Source: Peribacillus saganii
GTDB lineage: Bacteria; Bacillota; Bacilli; Bacillales; DSM-1321
Length of the DNA stretch: 48,875 nt
NCBI RefSeq assembly: GCF_003429095.1
Contig: NZ_QVTE01000011.1
Location: 1 to 48,875 of the forward strand
Direction of reading: 5' to 3'
How positions within the stretch are numbered: the stretch's first letter is position 1; every line of letters starts with the position of its first letter. The position numbers and the translations under genes are program-made. Below the pieces are notes generated by a model, which searched no databases, had not been told where the DNA came from, and worked only from the letters and a program-made list of their open reading frames with translations. Of the stretch, positions 26,082-34,786 are shown piece after piece.

Positions 26082-26741
26082 TTATAATTGAATGAAATCA
26101 GAATCTAATAACAACCCCATTTGTTTAGCCTTCAGGGCTGCCTCAATCCTGGATTTCACATTTAATTTTTGGAAGAGAGTGGTTAGATTATATTCCAATG
26201 AACGCTGGCTCATTATCAAGATTTCCGCAATTTCTTTATTGCTTTTGCCTTTTGCGATTTCTTTTAGTATTGTAAACTCATGATTACTGATAGCATGTGT
26301 TTCGTTTGAACTCTTATCTTCTGAAACTTGCATTGATGTCCGTTTTAATTGCTTAACAAGGGAAATCGGCAGGATTACTTCATCCCTTAAGGCGCATCGG
26401 ACAGCGGCAACTAACTGCTCCTTATTTGCCGTCTTTTGGACAAACCCTGAAATACCGGCTTCCAGCATTAAATTAAAATGATTTTTATATTCATGTCCTG
26501 TATATAGCAATATTTTAGCTTCCGGTATTCTGTTTAACACCCGTTTTGCAAGCTCGATGCCGTTAATATCGGGCATATGCAGGTCAAAAAGCATAACATC
26601 AAATTGCTGTTCCTGTACCTTTTCCATCGCGTCATCACCGGAGTTGGCAAGAAATACACTCATATCCCCTTCTTGTTCAAGCAGCATTTTTGTGCCTTCC
26701 ATGACAGTCGGGTGATCGTCCACCAATAAGATTTGAATCAT
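26082..26741 (-). CDS. NarL/ComA-type response regulator
   Basis: A 219-residue regulator. The receiver domain starts IQILLVDDHPTVMEGTKMLL with phosphoacceptor Asp in MLFDLHMPDING and the conserved Thr/Lys pair in LLYTGH and FVQKT. The C-terminal LuxR-type HTH has FTILKEIAKGKSNKEIAEIL and SQRSLEYNLTTLFQKLNV. The DDHPTVMEGTK start and RSLEYNLT recognition helix resemble ComA of B. subtilis. Its ATG overlaps the stop of the upstream kinase gene (ATGA), so the two form a coupled two-component system. Confidence 0.9.
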   Translation of the reverse strand: MIQILLVDDHPTVMEGTKMLLEQEGDMSVFLANSGDDAMEKVQEQQFDVMLFDLHMPDINGIELAKRVLNRIPEAKILLYTGHEYKNHFNLMLEAGISGFVQKTANKEQLVAAVRCALRDEVILPISLVKQLKRTSMQVSEDKSSNETHAISNHEFTILKEIAKGKSNKEIAEILIMSQRSLEYNLTTLFQKLNVKSRIEAALKAKQMGLLLDSDFIQL

Positions 26742-29200
26742 GAGTAAATATCACCCCTATTAAAATGATCTTTTTTCAGAACAGCCGGTATGGAAATAAT
26801 TACTTCCAATCCGTTGTTCGGCTCCGATTGAAAGTCAATTCGTCCATCCATGCTGCGCACACGTTCTTTCATTCCATAAACACCCATGCTAATGAATGAA
26901 TCCTTTCCCTCCGTTAAGTCCATGCCCACTCCATTATCCTTATAAAACAATTCGAAACTATCCAGGTTGCTCTTCAATGTAAACTGGACCGCCTTTGCAT
27001 TCGAATGCTTAGCTGCATTCGCCACCAGTTCCTGAACAATTCGGTATATCGCTAATAATTGTTCGTCATCCAAAGAATGATAAAAGCTGTCCGCATCAAA
27101 CAGAATGCAAAAATTAGTACGCATTTGTACGAATTCAAATAATGCTTCAAGCGATGATACGATGCCCTCTTCTTTTAACATAGGCGGTCTTAATTCATTG
27201 CATGTGATCCGAATTTGGTAAATGACATCTAATAGCCCCTGGCTGATTTGGCCGAGCTGCCGCTGAATTTCCGGGGGAACCCCTTGATCCGTTGAAAGCT
27301 GGTCAAGCATGCGATACCAAACAATTTGCTCTTGAAGCGCGGAATCATGCAAATCCTGGGATAGGCGCTTTCTCTCATTTTCGGACAAGTTGAACAACAG
27401 CCTCAGCAGCCAAGACGGTGCAAGCTGATGGCTAGCGACCTGTTCAATTTCCTTGGTCAAATCCTCGATGACCTGAAAATTGTCAAATAACACACTTACA
27501 TAACGGCAAATAGTTTTCAGCCAAATTCTTTTGGGCGAAAGCTGCAATGATGAAGGTTTTTCTCCGATAGCCAGAAAAAAACTTGTCTCGTTAATTTGGC
27601 TAATTTTTATATAGCTGCCATCCGGCGCATTCATAATTTCACATAAAGGCTGCTCCTCATGTTCCTGTCTGGCGATATGAGCCAGAAATCGCTCCGGTAA
27701 TTCTTCATTGCCGCTTACTATGTTTTTTTCGTTATTTTGGCGAATTTCAATTACACATACAGAGTCTGTGAGGAATACTTCTTTGACCTCTTTAACCAGG
27801 CGACGCTTAAGTTCGGAGATTTTCATTATGCCGAACAAATCGTGGGAGAATTGGTCCAGACTGGTCTGTAAACGGAAATAGCAATCTTCGCTATCGCGGA
27901 TTCTTTTCTCGGCGCGCAGCCTGTCCTCTTCTGCTTTTTTTCGTTCTGTTATGTCACGGATCAATGTTAAACATGCATTTTTCCCCTTATATGGAACATA
28001 CGTTGAAATGACCTCAACATCGATTACAGTTCCATCATAGCGTACTATTTTTTGCTCCACAAAGGGAGATGTGCCCTGCTGTTCATATACTGATGTAACG
28101 CGGGCACGGGCTGTATCTTGAAAATCCTGGTGGACCCTTTCCAAATAAGTTTGTCCAGGCATTTCACTGAAACCCGGTGAACCGAACAAAACGACGGCTG
28201 CTGGATTTATATAAACAAATTCAAAGTCAATATGGAGAACAATGGCTTCAGGTGAAAGTTCCACCAGCCGCCGGTTTATCCTTTCACTTTCCACAAGTGC
28301 CTTTTGTATACGTTTCCTGTCCGTAATATCCTCAAATACAAGTTCAATGGATGATGTTTGGGAATCATAAATGGCCGTGGCTGATACATCTATCGCTTCA
28401 CCGTCCAAACGGAGTACTTTATATTCCACCGGCGGCATATAGCCAATTGCCTGAACATTCTTTATTAACCGGCTAACAATTTCCTTATCATCCGGGTGAA
28501 CCCAGTCCATGGGGGACGTTCCCACTACATCCTCTGGACGCTGTGCTCTCAATGCATTTAATGCTGTGGTGTTAGCATAGATAAATTTTTCTTCGGTAAA
28601 GACAGAAATGGACACAGGAGATAGTTCCACCATCCGCCGGTACCGTTCCTCGCTTTTCCGTATTGCCAATTCCATTTTCTTTTGTTCAGTGATATCTCTG
28701 AAAACAATAAGGGTTGAATCAAAATGTTCATCGTATATCGAAGTAACCTCTGTTTCTGCCATTTTTCCGTCAAAGCGTATAATCTTATATTCTATCGGTT
28801 CTAAGTATTTCTTCTCCTGCAGAAGCTGCATCCTGTTAGTGGCTATCTCGCGATAATCCGGATGAACAATGTCAATAATTTCCACGCCAATAATTTCATC
28901 GATATTGTTTGCTCCCAAGAGATCGACCCCGGCGGGATTGATATAGCTTATCCTTCCTTCACGATGCGAAGCCATTGGCTGGGGAGACATTTCAATTAGC
29001 CTGTGATAGCGCTTTTCACTCTCCTTAAGTTCCCTCCTCATGGTCTTTGTGATTTCCAAATACATTTCTTCGTGTCCTTGAGCATCCTGTTTTTTATTCT
29101 TTTTAACGCCTAATCTGTAGCCGATATAAAAAAATAGTGCAGCAATCAGAGCTGCTATCACTGCAAAAGCAATGGCTAAACTTAGCTCATAAATTTCCAT
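26738..29200 (-). CDS. ComP/NarX-type sensor histidine kinase with three PAS domains
   Basis: An 820-residue kinase. It has one N-terminal membrane helix (7-29). Three PAS domains lie at about 60-175, 185-300 and 305-420 (each ends in a PAC-like FRDITEQ, FEDITDR or IRDITER). A GAF-like region at about 440-590 follows. The HisKA_3 motif RLSQDLHDSALQEQ has His near 618, and the HATPase has N-box VQELVANAAKHS and DNGVGM. The kinase core resembles ComP but the eight-helix peptide sensor of ComP is replaced by PAS domains, so it probably senses an internal redox or ligand signal. It is coupled to the ComA-like regulator. Confidence 0.92.
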   Translation of the reverse strand: MEIYELSLAIAFAVIAALIAALFFYIGYRLGVKKNKKQDAQGHEEMYLEITKTMRRELKESEKRYHRLIEMSPQPMASHREGRISYINPAGVDLLGANNIDEIIGVEIIDIVHPDYREIATNRMQLLQEKKYLEPIEYKIIRFDGKMAETEVTSIYDEHFDSTLIVFRDITEQKKMELAIRKSEERYRRMVELSPVSISVFTEEKFIYANTTALNALRAQRPEDVVGTSPMDWVHPDDKEIVSRLIKNVQAIGYMPPVEYKVLRLDGEAIDVSATAIYDSQTSSIELVFEDITDRKRIQKALVESERINRRLVELSPEAIVLHIDFEFVYINPAAVVLFGSPGFSEMPGQTYLERVHQDFQDTARARVTSVYEQQGTSPFVEQKIVRYDGTVIDVEVISTYVPYKGKNACLTLIRDITERKKAEEDRLRAEKRIRDSEDCYFRLQTSLDQFSHDLFGIMKISELKRRLVKEVKEVFLTDSVCVIEIRQNNEKNIVSGNEELPERFLAHIARQEHEEQPLCEIMNAPDGSYIKISQINETSFFLAIGEKPSSLQLSPKRIWLKTICRYVSVLFDNFQVIEDLTKEIEQVASHQLAPSWLLRLLFNLSENERKRLSQDLHDSALQEQIVWYRMLDQLSTDQGVPPEIQRQLGQISQGLLDVIYQIRITCNELRPPMLKEEGIVSSLEALFEFVQMRTNFCILFDADSFYHSLDDEQLLAIYRIVQELVANAAKHSNAKAVQFTLKSNLDSFELFYKDNGVGMDLTEGKDSFISMGVYGMKERVRSMDGRIDFQSEPNNGLEVIISIPAVLKKDHFNRGDIYS

Positions 29201-29400
29201 GTTGTTTTCAATTGCTCCTTATTATCAGAAAGAAATATTATTCACCGAAGATGGTAAGTTATAAAATTTTCAGAAACTTTTAGTGGTTAAAAAAGATTAA
29301 AATTGTTTAGACAGGAACTATCACTATTGGACAATTTTTTATTTGTCAGACTTAAAAACCAATTTTCGAATTCAAATAAAGAGAAATTCAAATTAAAAAA

Positions 29401-29421
29401 ACTCAGTCAAATGAGCTGAGT
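29401..29421 (-). terminator. Terminator of the 29447 gene
   Basis: ACTCAG (29401-29406) pairs with CTGAGT (29416-29421). On the minus strand a T7 run follows. Confidence 0.7.
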
Positions 29422-29446
29422 CCTTTTTCTGATGTGAAAGGTTGTT

Positions 29447-29812
29447 TTATTTTGTGATAGCTCCCATCCCCTGCAGTATGATTTTTGCGTCTGCGGTAAG
29501 ATGATCTGCAAAGTCCTTCCTCAACAGCAGCTGCTCTTTATTTTTTATCGTCACCTTAATGGATCTTACATCGAATTTGGAAGCAAAAGAATTGATGGCG
29601 TTAATCGTGGCCATTTCCGATCTTGAAAGAGGTTCATGGCCCTCTTCCAGCCGATTTGCCAAAATGTCCAGCAATTCACGCGCATTGCCCTTTAAGAGGG
29701 ATTTATTATCATTTAGTAAACTCAAATTTTCTTCTATGTATTTTCTTGCAGTTACCAAATCAAGATCTTCTACGCTTTTATGAATGTTGCGTACTAATTC
29801 TTTAATATTCAA
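29447..29812 (-). CDS. Conserved-looking helical protein of unknown function, sigma-D-type promoter
   Basis: I do not recognise this 121-residue, all-helical soluble protein. It has a leucine-rich first half (ARKYIEENLSLLNDNKSLL) and a mixed C-terminal end (KVTIKNKEQLLLRKDFADHL). The start is TTG at 29812 with AAAGGGGA 9 bp upstream. A near-consensus sigma-D promoter precedes it and a terminator follows, so it is a single-gene unit that may be co-expressed with motility genes. That fits its place beside chemotaxis genes. Confidence 0.7.
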   Translation of the reverse strand: MNIKELVRNIHKSVEDLDLVTARKYIEENLSLLNDNKSLLKGNARELLDILANRLEEGHEPLSRSEMATINAINSFASKFDVRSIKVTIKNKEQLLLRKDFADHLTADAKIILQGMGAITK

Positions 29813-29855
29813 AATTCCAATCCCCTTTAAGTCGAAATACGTCGATTATTATTTA

Positions 29856-29881
29856 ATATCGGTTTTATATGAAGAAGTTTA
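29856..29881 (-). promoter_or_regulatory. Sigma-D-like (motility) promoter
   Basis: On the minus strand TAAA (29878-29881), 14 bp and ACCGATAT (29856-29863) match the sigma-D consensus TAAA-N14-16-GCCGATAT with one mismatch. It lies about 45 bp upstream of the TTG start at 29812. Confidence 0.6.
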
Positions 29882-30142
29882 AGGGGTAAATTTTACTAAA
29901 ATATACTTTTCTATAGGACTGCTTTACGTGTATAGAGAAAGAAAACTTATATGTAAGACTTTACAGCAGTCATGTTCCGAGTGTTTGCACCCCGGTTACT
30001 TGCTCTCTTCTAGTATGAAAGAGGCATTTGCACTGGACAAGGAAGGATCAGCAGCACATCGAACGAAACAAAGCGGCAGCTTTGTGACGACGCGGCAATG
30101 ATAGCTGTTCTTCCTTTACCCAGGGCGCTTCCGCTTTTCCAA
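29882..30142. other. Intergenic stretch without a supported gene
   Basis: Between the sigma-D-like promoter and the stop of the Myb/HTH gene. No coding sequence, repeat or RNA is evident. Confidence 0.4.
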
Positions 30143-30709
30143 TTAACAGCTTTCTAAACGCTGAAACTTCCGTTGAACACTGACTATTGAACGGTTTAAC
30201 TGCCCGGCAACCTCTTTGATGGTACAGCCCTGGGAAAACAGCAGCATCAGCTTTCTTTCTTCCTTTACGCTCCAAACTTTATATACAGAAGGTTTTGCAT
30301 TCGCTCTCTCTTTTTCCACCCAGTCTGGTTCAGGAACGATAGATTGATGCTCAATTTTAGAAAAATCAATTTTCTCTCGATTTAATTCCACCCATTTCCA
30401 GAAATCTTCCGGGCTAATAAAATAGCATTTTCGTTTTGTTCTCGTTGCCCTTTTTTTGTACTGAAGTCCATGATTTGCAATCCACCCTCTTATAGTAGAG
30501 GGATCAATTTTGAGCAGAGCAGCTAATTCATATGTAGTTAAATAGCCTGTTTGGGCTTTTGTATTGGAAATACCAAGTCTTTTCATCTTGCTCAGCACAG
30601 CTTGCTCACTGCGTTCCAGCTTTTTCGCAATGCTTGATAGTTTCATTATTCCGACATTTTCTTGTAGGTAATTGACTTCTTGTTGTGTCCACTTTGATTT
30701 CAATTTCAT
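30143..30709 (-). CDS. DNA-binding protein with Myb-like and MerR/excisionase-like HTH segments
   Basis: A basic protein of about 188 residues. An N-terminal Myb/SANT-like helix set (KWTQQEVNYLQENVG, LERSEQAVLSKMKRLG) is followed by an HTH with TTYELAALLKIDPSTIRGWI, like excisionase or MerR folds. A second Myb-like motif at the C-terminus reads WSVKEERKLMLLFSQGCTIKEVAG with SVQRKFQRL. It is likely a sequence-specific DNA-binding protein. TTG 30715 and ATG 30709 are possible starts and neither has a strong site. Targets are unknown. Confidence 0.75.
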   Translation of the reverse strand: MKLKSKWTQQEVNYLQENVGIMKLSSIAKKLERSEQAVLSKMKRLGISNTKAQTGYLTTYELAALLKIDPSTIRGWIANHGLQYKKRATRTKRKCYFISPEDFWKWVELNREKIDFSKIEHQSIVPEPDWVEKERANAKPSVYKVWSVKEERKLMLLFSQGCTIKEVAGQLNRSIVSVQRKFQRLESC

Positions 30710-30715
30710 CACCAA

Positions 30716-31217
30716 TTATTAAAAGATTTTTATGTCAGCTGCCAAGAAAAAATTAAGCAAATGGTCACCGTTGTTTTTAGTAGGATTCTCATTAGCTCCT
30801 ATGGGGCATGACTAAGGTTCTACAACCTCTCTTAAAAATAATATGGATGATGAATTATTTTGTCCAATTGCTTTTAGACATGTTTTGCTATATTTCGACA
30901 AGGTTTTAAATCCATTGATAATGGATAATCGTTCTTCCAGGCAAAAATTAATAAATTTTAAAAAAAGCGCATTAGCACCTTCTTTAGGAAGAACGTCACA
31001 TAACTCTTACTTTGTTCGTGCGATATGTCGCCGTACAAGCTTGTCCTTATTGAGGCAACGTCCTCGGACGGGGTGGGTCGGGAACCTGCGAAATAGTTAT
31101 TGCTCGCTGGTGCTGAGTGTAGATATCCCTTCCTGCACTAGTTAGCCATAGCTATACCCCAGTAATAATTTTTGCCGAATTCATTAAAAAACCCGACAAT
31201 CATTTGTCGAGTTTTTC
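30716..31217. other. Gap of about 500 bp with no supported gene
   Basis: A locally GC-richer patch (about 31020-31140) differs from its surroundings. On the minus strand an open stretch of about 65 codons ending at 30812 (ending LFLREVVEP) has no start or ribosome binding site and may be a gene remnant. The hairpin at about 31187-31214 is the terminator of the next operon. Confidence 0.35.
31187..31214 (-). terminator. Terminator after LytTR response regulator
   Basis: On the minus strand ACTCGACAA and TTGTCGGGT form a stem (one G-T) followed by TTTTT. Confidence 0.75.
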
Positions 31218-31925
31218 CTATGATTTATATTGCTGTAGTTCGACGAGCTTGTTTTTTGATATTTTTGCTGTCTTTTCATAATTTTTAAAATGGGCTTTAT
31301 AGCTTTGGCCGCTCGCTTCAACCATTTCCAGTTTCTCCATATTGATAATATAGGATCTATGGCATGCCAAAAAACGTGAATCGAGCAGGCTTCCTAAATG
31401 GCCCAATGAATCATTTGTTTCATACTGCCTCACTTTTGTATGGATAACTGATTTTCGCTCCAGCCTTTCGATAAATAAAATTTCTTCCTGTGGAATAAAA
31501 ATGATGCTTTGATTTAGCTTAATCATTAAATCCTTTTTGGGAGCGGTTTTTTTATTCAAAGCTTGATCGTGGTTTTGTGCCGCCCGTTCCAAAGCGGTAT
31601 AAAGCCTCACTCCCTCAACAGGCTTTAAAATATAATCCACCGCCTTAACATTGAATGCTTCAAGTGCGTAATCATCAGAACCTGTAATAAAGATTACTTG
31701 CAGCATTGGAAAAAGGTTAACACAGGACTTAATAGCATCCATGCCGTTCAATAAAGGCATCCCAATATCAACTAATACAATATCCGGCCTGCTCGTCACA
31801 ATACTGCTTATTAGATCTTCCCCATTGCAGGCTTCGCCAACTATGTCGAAATTTGGCAATCTCTCAATAAAATGCTTTAAGAATTTTCGTGTGGATGAAT
31901 CATCCTCGGCAATCAATACTTTCAT
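31218..31925 (-). CDS. LytTR-type response regulator
   Basis: A 235-residue regulator. The receiver has LIAEDDSSTRKFLKHF, phosphoacceptor Asp in IVLVDIGMPLLNG, and FITGSDDYALEAF with Lys in DYILKPVEG. A LytTR domain follows (PQEEILFIERLERKSVIHT, CHRSYIINMEKL). The LytTR half is closely similar to the receiver-less protein at 23391, so the two may share target sites. Its ATG overlaps the stop of the decayed kinase gene upstream (ATGA) and has GGGGAG. Its original kinase partner appears lost. Confidence 0.92.
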   Translation of the reverse strand: MKVLIAEDDSSTRKFLKHFIERLPNFDIVGEACNGEDLISSIVTSRPDIVLVDIGMPLLNGMDAIKSCVNLFPMLQVIFITGSDDYALEAFNVKAVDYILKPVEGVRLYTALERAAQNHDQALNKKTAPKKDLMIKLNQSIIFIPQEEILFIERLERKSVIHTKVRQYETNDSLGHLGSLLDSRFLACHRSYIINMEKLEMVEASGQSYKAHFKNYEKTAKISKNKLVELQQYKS

Positions 31926-32220
31926 TTTGATCTCCCCTCATCAATTCTCATGGGAATCGAAAACCAACAGTTACTTCCGCCCATCGTCTGCACCAGTGTC
32001 TTTACCAACGAAAACCCAATTCCCATTTCTTCTGAATTTGTGTCATCGACACGATAAAATGGCACAAATAATTTTGGATACTCTTCCGCTGCAATTCCCG
32101 CGCCGGTATCCATAATATTGACAACCAGCCCGTTTTTATGAATGGTACTGGAAATTTCAACCTCTCCATGTTCCTTATTATAAATTAATGAGCATCTTCG
32201 GAATTTTGAATTCAGTTTAC
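31922..32220 (-). pseudogene. Histidine kinase remnant (HATPase domain only)
   Basis: The frame holds the C-terminal part of a HATPase domain. It reads IYNKEHGEVEISS, VNIMDTGAGIA (G1 box), KLFVPFYRVDDTNSE (F box), then GIGFSLVKTLVQTMGG (G2 box). The part before the N-box is not recognisable, and the phosphorylated-His domain and sensor are absent. A tiny ORF just upstream, MHRYAKKAQNGDFQVN (32212-32262), may be another scrap. The end overlaps the start of the LytTR regulator, showing a former two-component operon. Confidence 0.8.
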
Positions 32221-32262
32221 CTGGAAATCCCCGTTCTGGGCTTTTTTAGCGTATCTATGCAT

Positions 32263-32675
32263 TAGTCATCTTAAACGAAGTGTAAATTAATTTTAGAAAA
32301 TTTGAATTTGCATTGCAAACACAAATCCTGCCATTTTTATATGCTAATTGCAGTTGACATCCGCGCTGCTTTTAAGCTCCAAACCAAAACAGCAGGGACT
32401 ACGGAGTTTCGACTCCCCAGGAAATTACGTTCATCTTCGTTAACAAAGACGTGATACATGCTATTCCACAAAAAAACCCCTATCCGGGTTGGACAGGGGC
32501 CATTATTGCTCCAATAATTTACAAAATTTATCTGAAGAAAAAAAGGAAGTTAAGCTATCAGTTATATTTGAATTCAAAGGGCTTCGAATAATACATGTCC
32601 TTACCATAGTCAATGAAACCCTATTTATATGTAAGGATCATGTAGCGATTAATGCCCTGCGAGAGTGATATAAAT
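32263..32675. other. Gap with terminator of the GGDEF-EAL gene
   Basis: A hairpin at 32477-32499 (CCCCT and AGGGG with an inner TCC/GGA) is followed on the minus strand by T7 and should end the GGDEF-EAL operon. No coding sequence is seen in the rest. Confidence 0.5.
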
Positions 32676-34769
32676 TTAGTTGAATTTCAGTATATCTACT
32701 GGTAATGGTCTATTAAAAAAATATCCCTGTCCTTCATCACAGCATTCATCATGCAGGTATTTCAGTTGGCTTTCATTTTCAATGCCTTCCGCAACGACAT
32801 TCATATTTAAACTATGGGCTAAAGATATAACGGCGGATGTGATCCGTTTTCCATTCAAGTCTCGATTAATGTCATCAATAAAACTGCGATCAATTTTTAT
32901 TTTATCAAAAGGATATTCTCGCAAATAACTTAAAGAGGTATATCCTGTACCGAAATCATCTATTGAGAGAGAAATACCTATACCCTTTAATTTTAATAAA
33001 CTTCCTTTTATTAATGCAACATCGTCGAGCAGAATGCTCTCCGTAACCTCCAGCTCCAGCCATTTAGGTTCTAATTGTTCTTCCTCCAGTGTTTTGATTA
33101 CAGTATTGATAAAGTTGTAATGCTGCAGCTGTTTAGTAGAAACATTCACTGCTACCTTAAAAGGAAGAATCCCGGAGTCCTGCCATTTTTTATTCTGCCG
33201 GCATGCAGTTTTCAGTACCCATGAACCAATTTCAATAATTTGTCCACTTTCCTCAGCGACAGGAATAAAATCGCTAGGTGGAATTAGTCCATGTTCTGGA
33301 TGGTTCCACCGAATTAGAGCTTCCATTGCTTTCAGCTGATTTGTTTTTAGATCTATAATTGGCTGATAATACAATTCCAATTCATTATTCTCAATAGCAA
33401 GATTTAAATCGTGCTCAATTGAGAATATATAGGAAGCTTTTGTATCCAGCTCATCCGTATATAGTGTATAGATGTTTTTCTTGAATTTTTTAGTATGCTG
33501 CATCGCGGTATCAGCCTTCCGGATTATATCATCGGTTTTCGTATCAATATCCGTACTTAAAGCAATGCCAATACTTGCAGAAACTGTTACAGAATTACCC
33601 GCAATTTCAAATGGTTCCATTACCGCTTGATTTAAATGTACTGCTAATTTTATTGCTTCTTCTTTAGTAGTCTCCGGTAGCAGGATTGTAAACTCATCCC
33701 CAGCCATTCGGCTGATCGTATCTGTTTTTCGCAGATTTTGCTGTAACCGTGACGCTACCAGCTTTAAGAATTCATCCCCATTTTGATGACCCAACGAGTC
33801 ATTAATGAATTTAAACCGGTCCAAATCAAGGTACATTATGGCAAAGGGGTAATCCTCATCATATGAACGGTTGAGAAGTTGTCCTAACCGGTCTTCAAAT
33901 AGCTTCCTATTCGGGAGATTTGTAAGAGGATCATAAAAAGCAAGCTTCTCCATTTGCTGCTCATATTCAAATTTTTTTGTAATATCCCTTGCAACACCAT
34001 AAGTACCTATAATTTCTCCATTCACTCTCATAGGAAAATGGATAGTGTCTAAATGGACTTTTTGTCCATCTTTACGTACTACAGTTATTTTGTAGTTATT
34101 CGAAATTCCTTGCTTTCCATCTGCAAAATTCTTTATCGCAATTGGCAAATCCTCATTAGACACAATCGACATAAAGGACATCTCCAGTAACTCCTCAGCC
34201 GAATATCCTGACAGCAGCTCGGATGCGGAATTAGCACTAACAAATTTACCTTCATCATTAAATGAGAAAACGGCATCAGGACTGTTTTCAAAGAGGGATT
34301 TATATCGTTCATTACTTTCCCTCAGCTGCTGCTGAACTGTTAATTGTTCTGAAATATCGATCACAGTTCCAAATAAAATTGGTTTTCCATTGATTTCGGC
34401 AGTAGTTATATTGAATTCAGAGAACAGGATTGTACCGTCTTTTTTAATCAGGCGAACCATGTGCAGTGACCCATCACTATATCCCGAATCTTGTTTTTCA
34501 ATATGGCTGTTTACTATAGAATGGTCTTCTGCGTGGATGAATTTTTCAAGGGAAAACCTTTTTTCTGTTAATTCCTGTTTTTCATATCCTAAAAGTTTTG
34601 CATAAAATGGATTTACATAAGTTAAATTTTCTTTTTCCACTATAAAGATTCCAATTTGAACTTTTTCAATCAGCATATGACCCATTGTTTCATAAAAGGG
34701 TGTGTCATCAGAAGAAATTTTATTATTTTCTGATATAATACTTATCATTTTACGGTTGTAGTTTTCCAT
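32676..34769 (-). CDS. PAS-PAS-GGDEF-EAL cyclic di-GMP enzyme
   Basis: A soluble 697-residue protein. PAS domains lie at about 25-135 and 150-270, GGDEF at 280-440 and EAL at 450-695. The cyclase signature reads AGDEF, a variant of GGDEF, with a product-inhibition RxxD (RKTD) five residues upstream. The phosphodiesterase motifs are complete: MEALIRW, ESILLDD, IDDFGTGYTSLSYL, KIDRSF and VVAEGIE. It is therefore likely an active c-di-GMP phosphodiesterase, with uncertain cyclase activity. It follows the cyclase at 34787 by 17 bp on the same strand. GGGGAG precedes the ATG. Confidence 0.93.
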   Translation of the reverse strand: MENYNRKMISIISENNKISSDDTPFYETMGHMLIEKVQIGIFIVEKENLTYVNPFYAKLLGYEKQELTEKRFSLEKFIHAEDHSIVNSHIEKQDSGYSDGSLHMVRLIKKDGTILFSEFNITTAEINGKPILFGTVIDISEQLTVQQQLRESNERYKSLFENSPDAVFSFNDEGKFVSANSASELLSGYSAEELLEMSFMSIVSNEDLPIAIKNFADGKQGISNNYKITVVRKDGQKVHLDTIHFPMRVNGEIIGTYGVARDITKKFEYEQQMEKLAFYDPLTNLPNRKLFEDRLGQLLNRSYDEDYPFAIMYLDLDRFKFINDSLGHQNGDEFLKLVASRLQQNLRKTDTISRMAGDEFTILLPETTKEEAIKLAVHLNQAVMEPFEIAGNSVTVSASIGIALSTDIDTKTDDIIRKADTAMQHTKKFKKNIYTLYTDELDTKASYIFSIEHDLNLAIENNELELYYQPIIDLKTNQLKAMEALIRWNHPEHGLIPPSDFIPVAEESGQIIEIGSWVLKTACRQNKKWQDSGILPFKVAVNVSTKQLQHYNFINTVIKTLEEEQLEPKWLELEVTESILLDDVALIKGSLLKLKGIGISLSIDDFGTGYTSLSYLREYPFDKIKIDRSFIDDINRDLNGKRITSAVISLAHSLNMNVVAEGIENESQLKYLHDECCDEGQGYFFNRPLPVDILKFN

Positions 34770-34786
34770 GGTAATCTCCCCGGCAG

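Noticed and set aside
31040..31110. Cyclic di-GMP riboswitch near the GGDEF cluster
   Set aside because: The GC-rich patch lacks the conserved GEMM core on either strand.
30843..31145. 100-residue open frame on the plus strand
   Set aside because: No ribosome binding site, no recognisable motif, and composition changes along it; the region looks non-coding or decayed.
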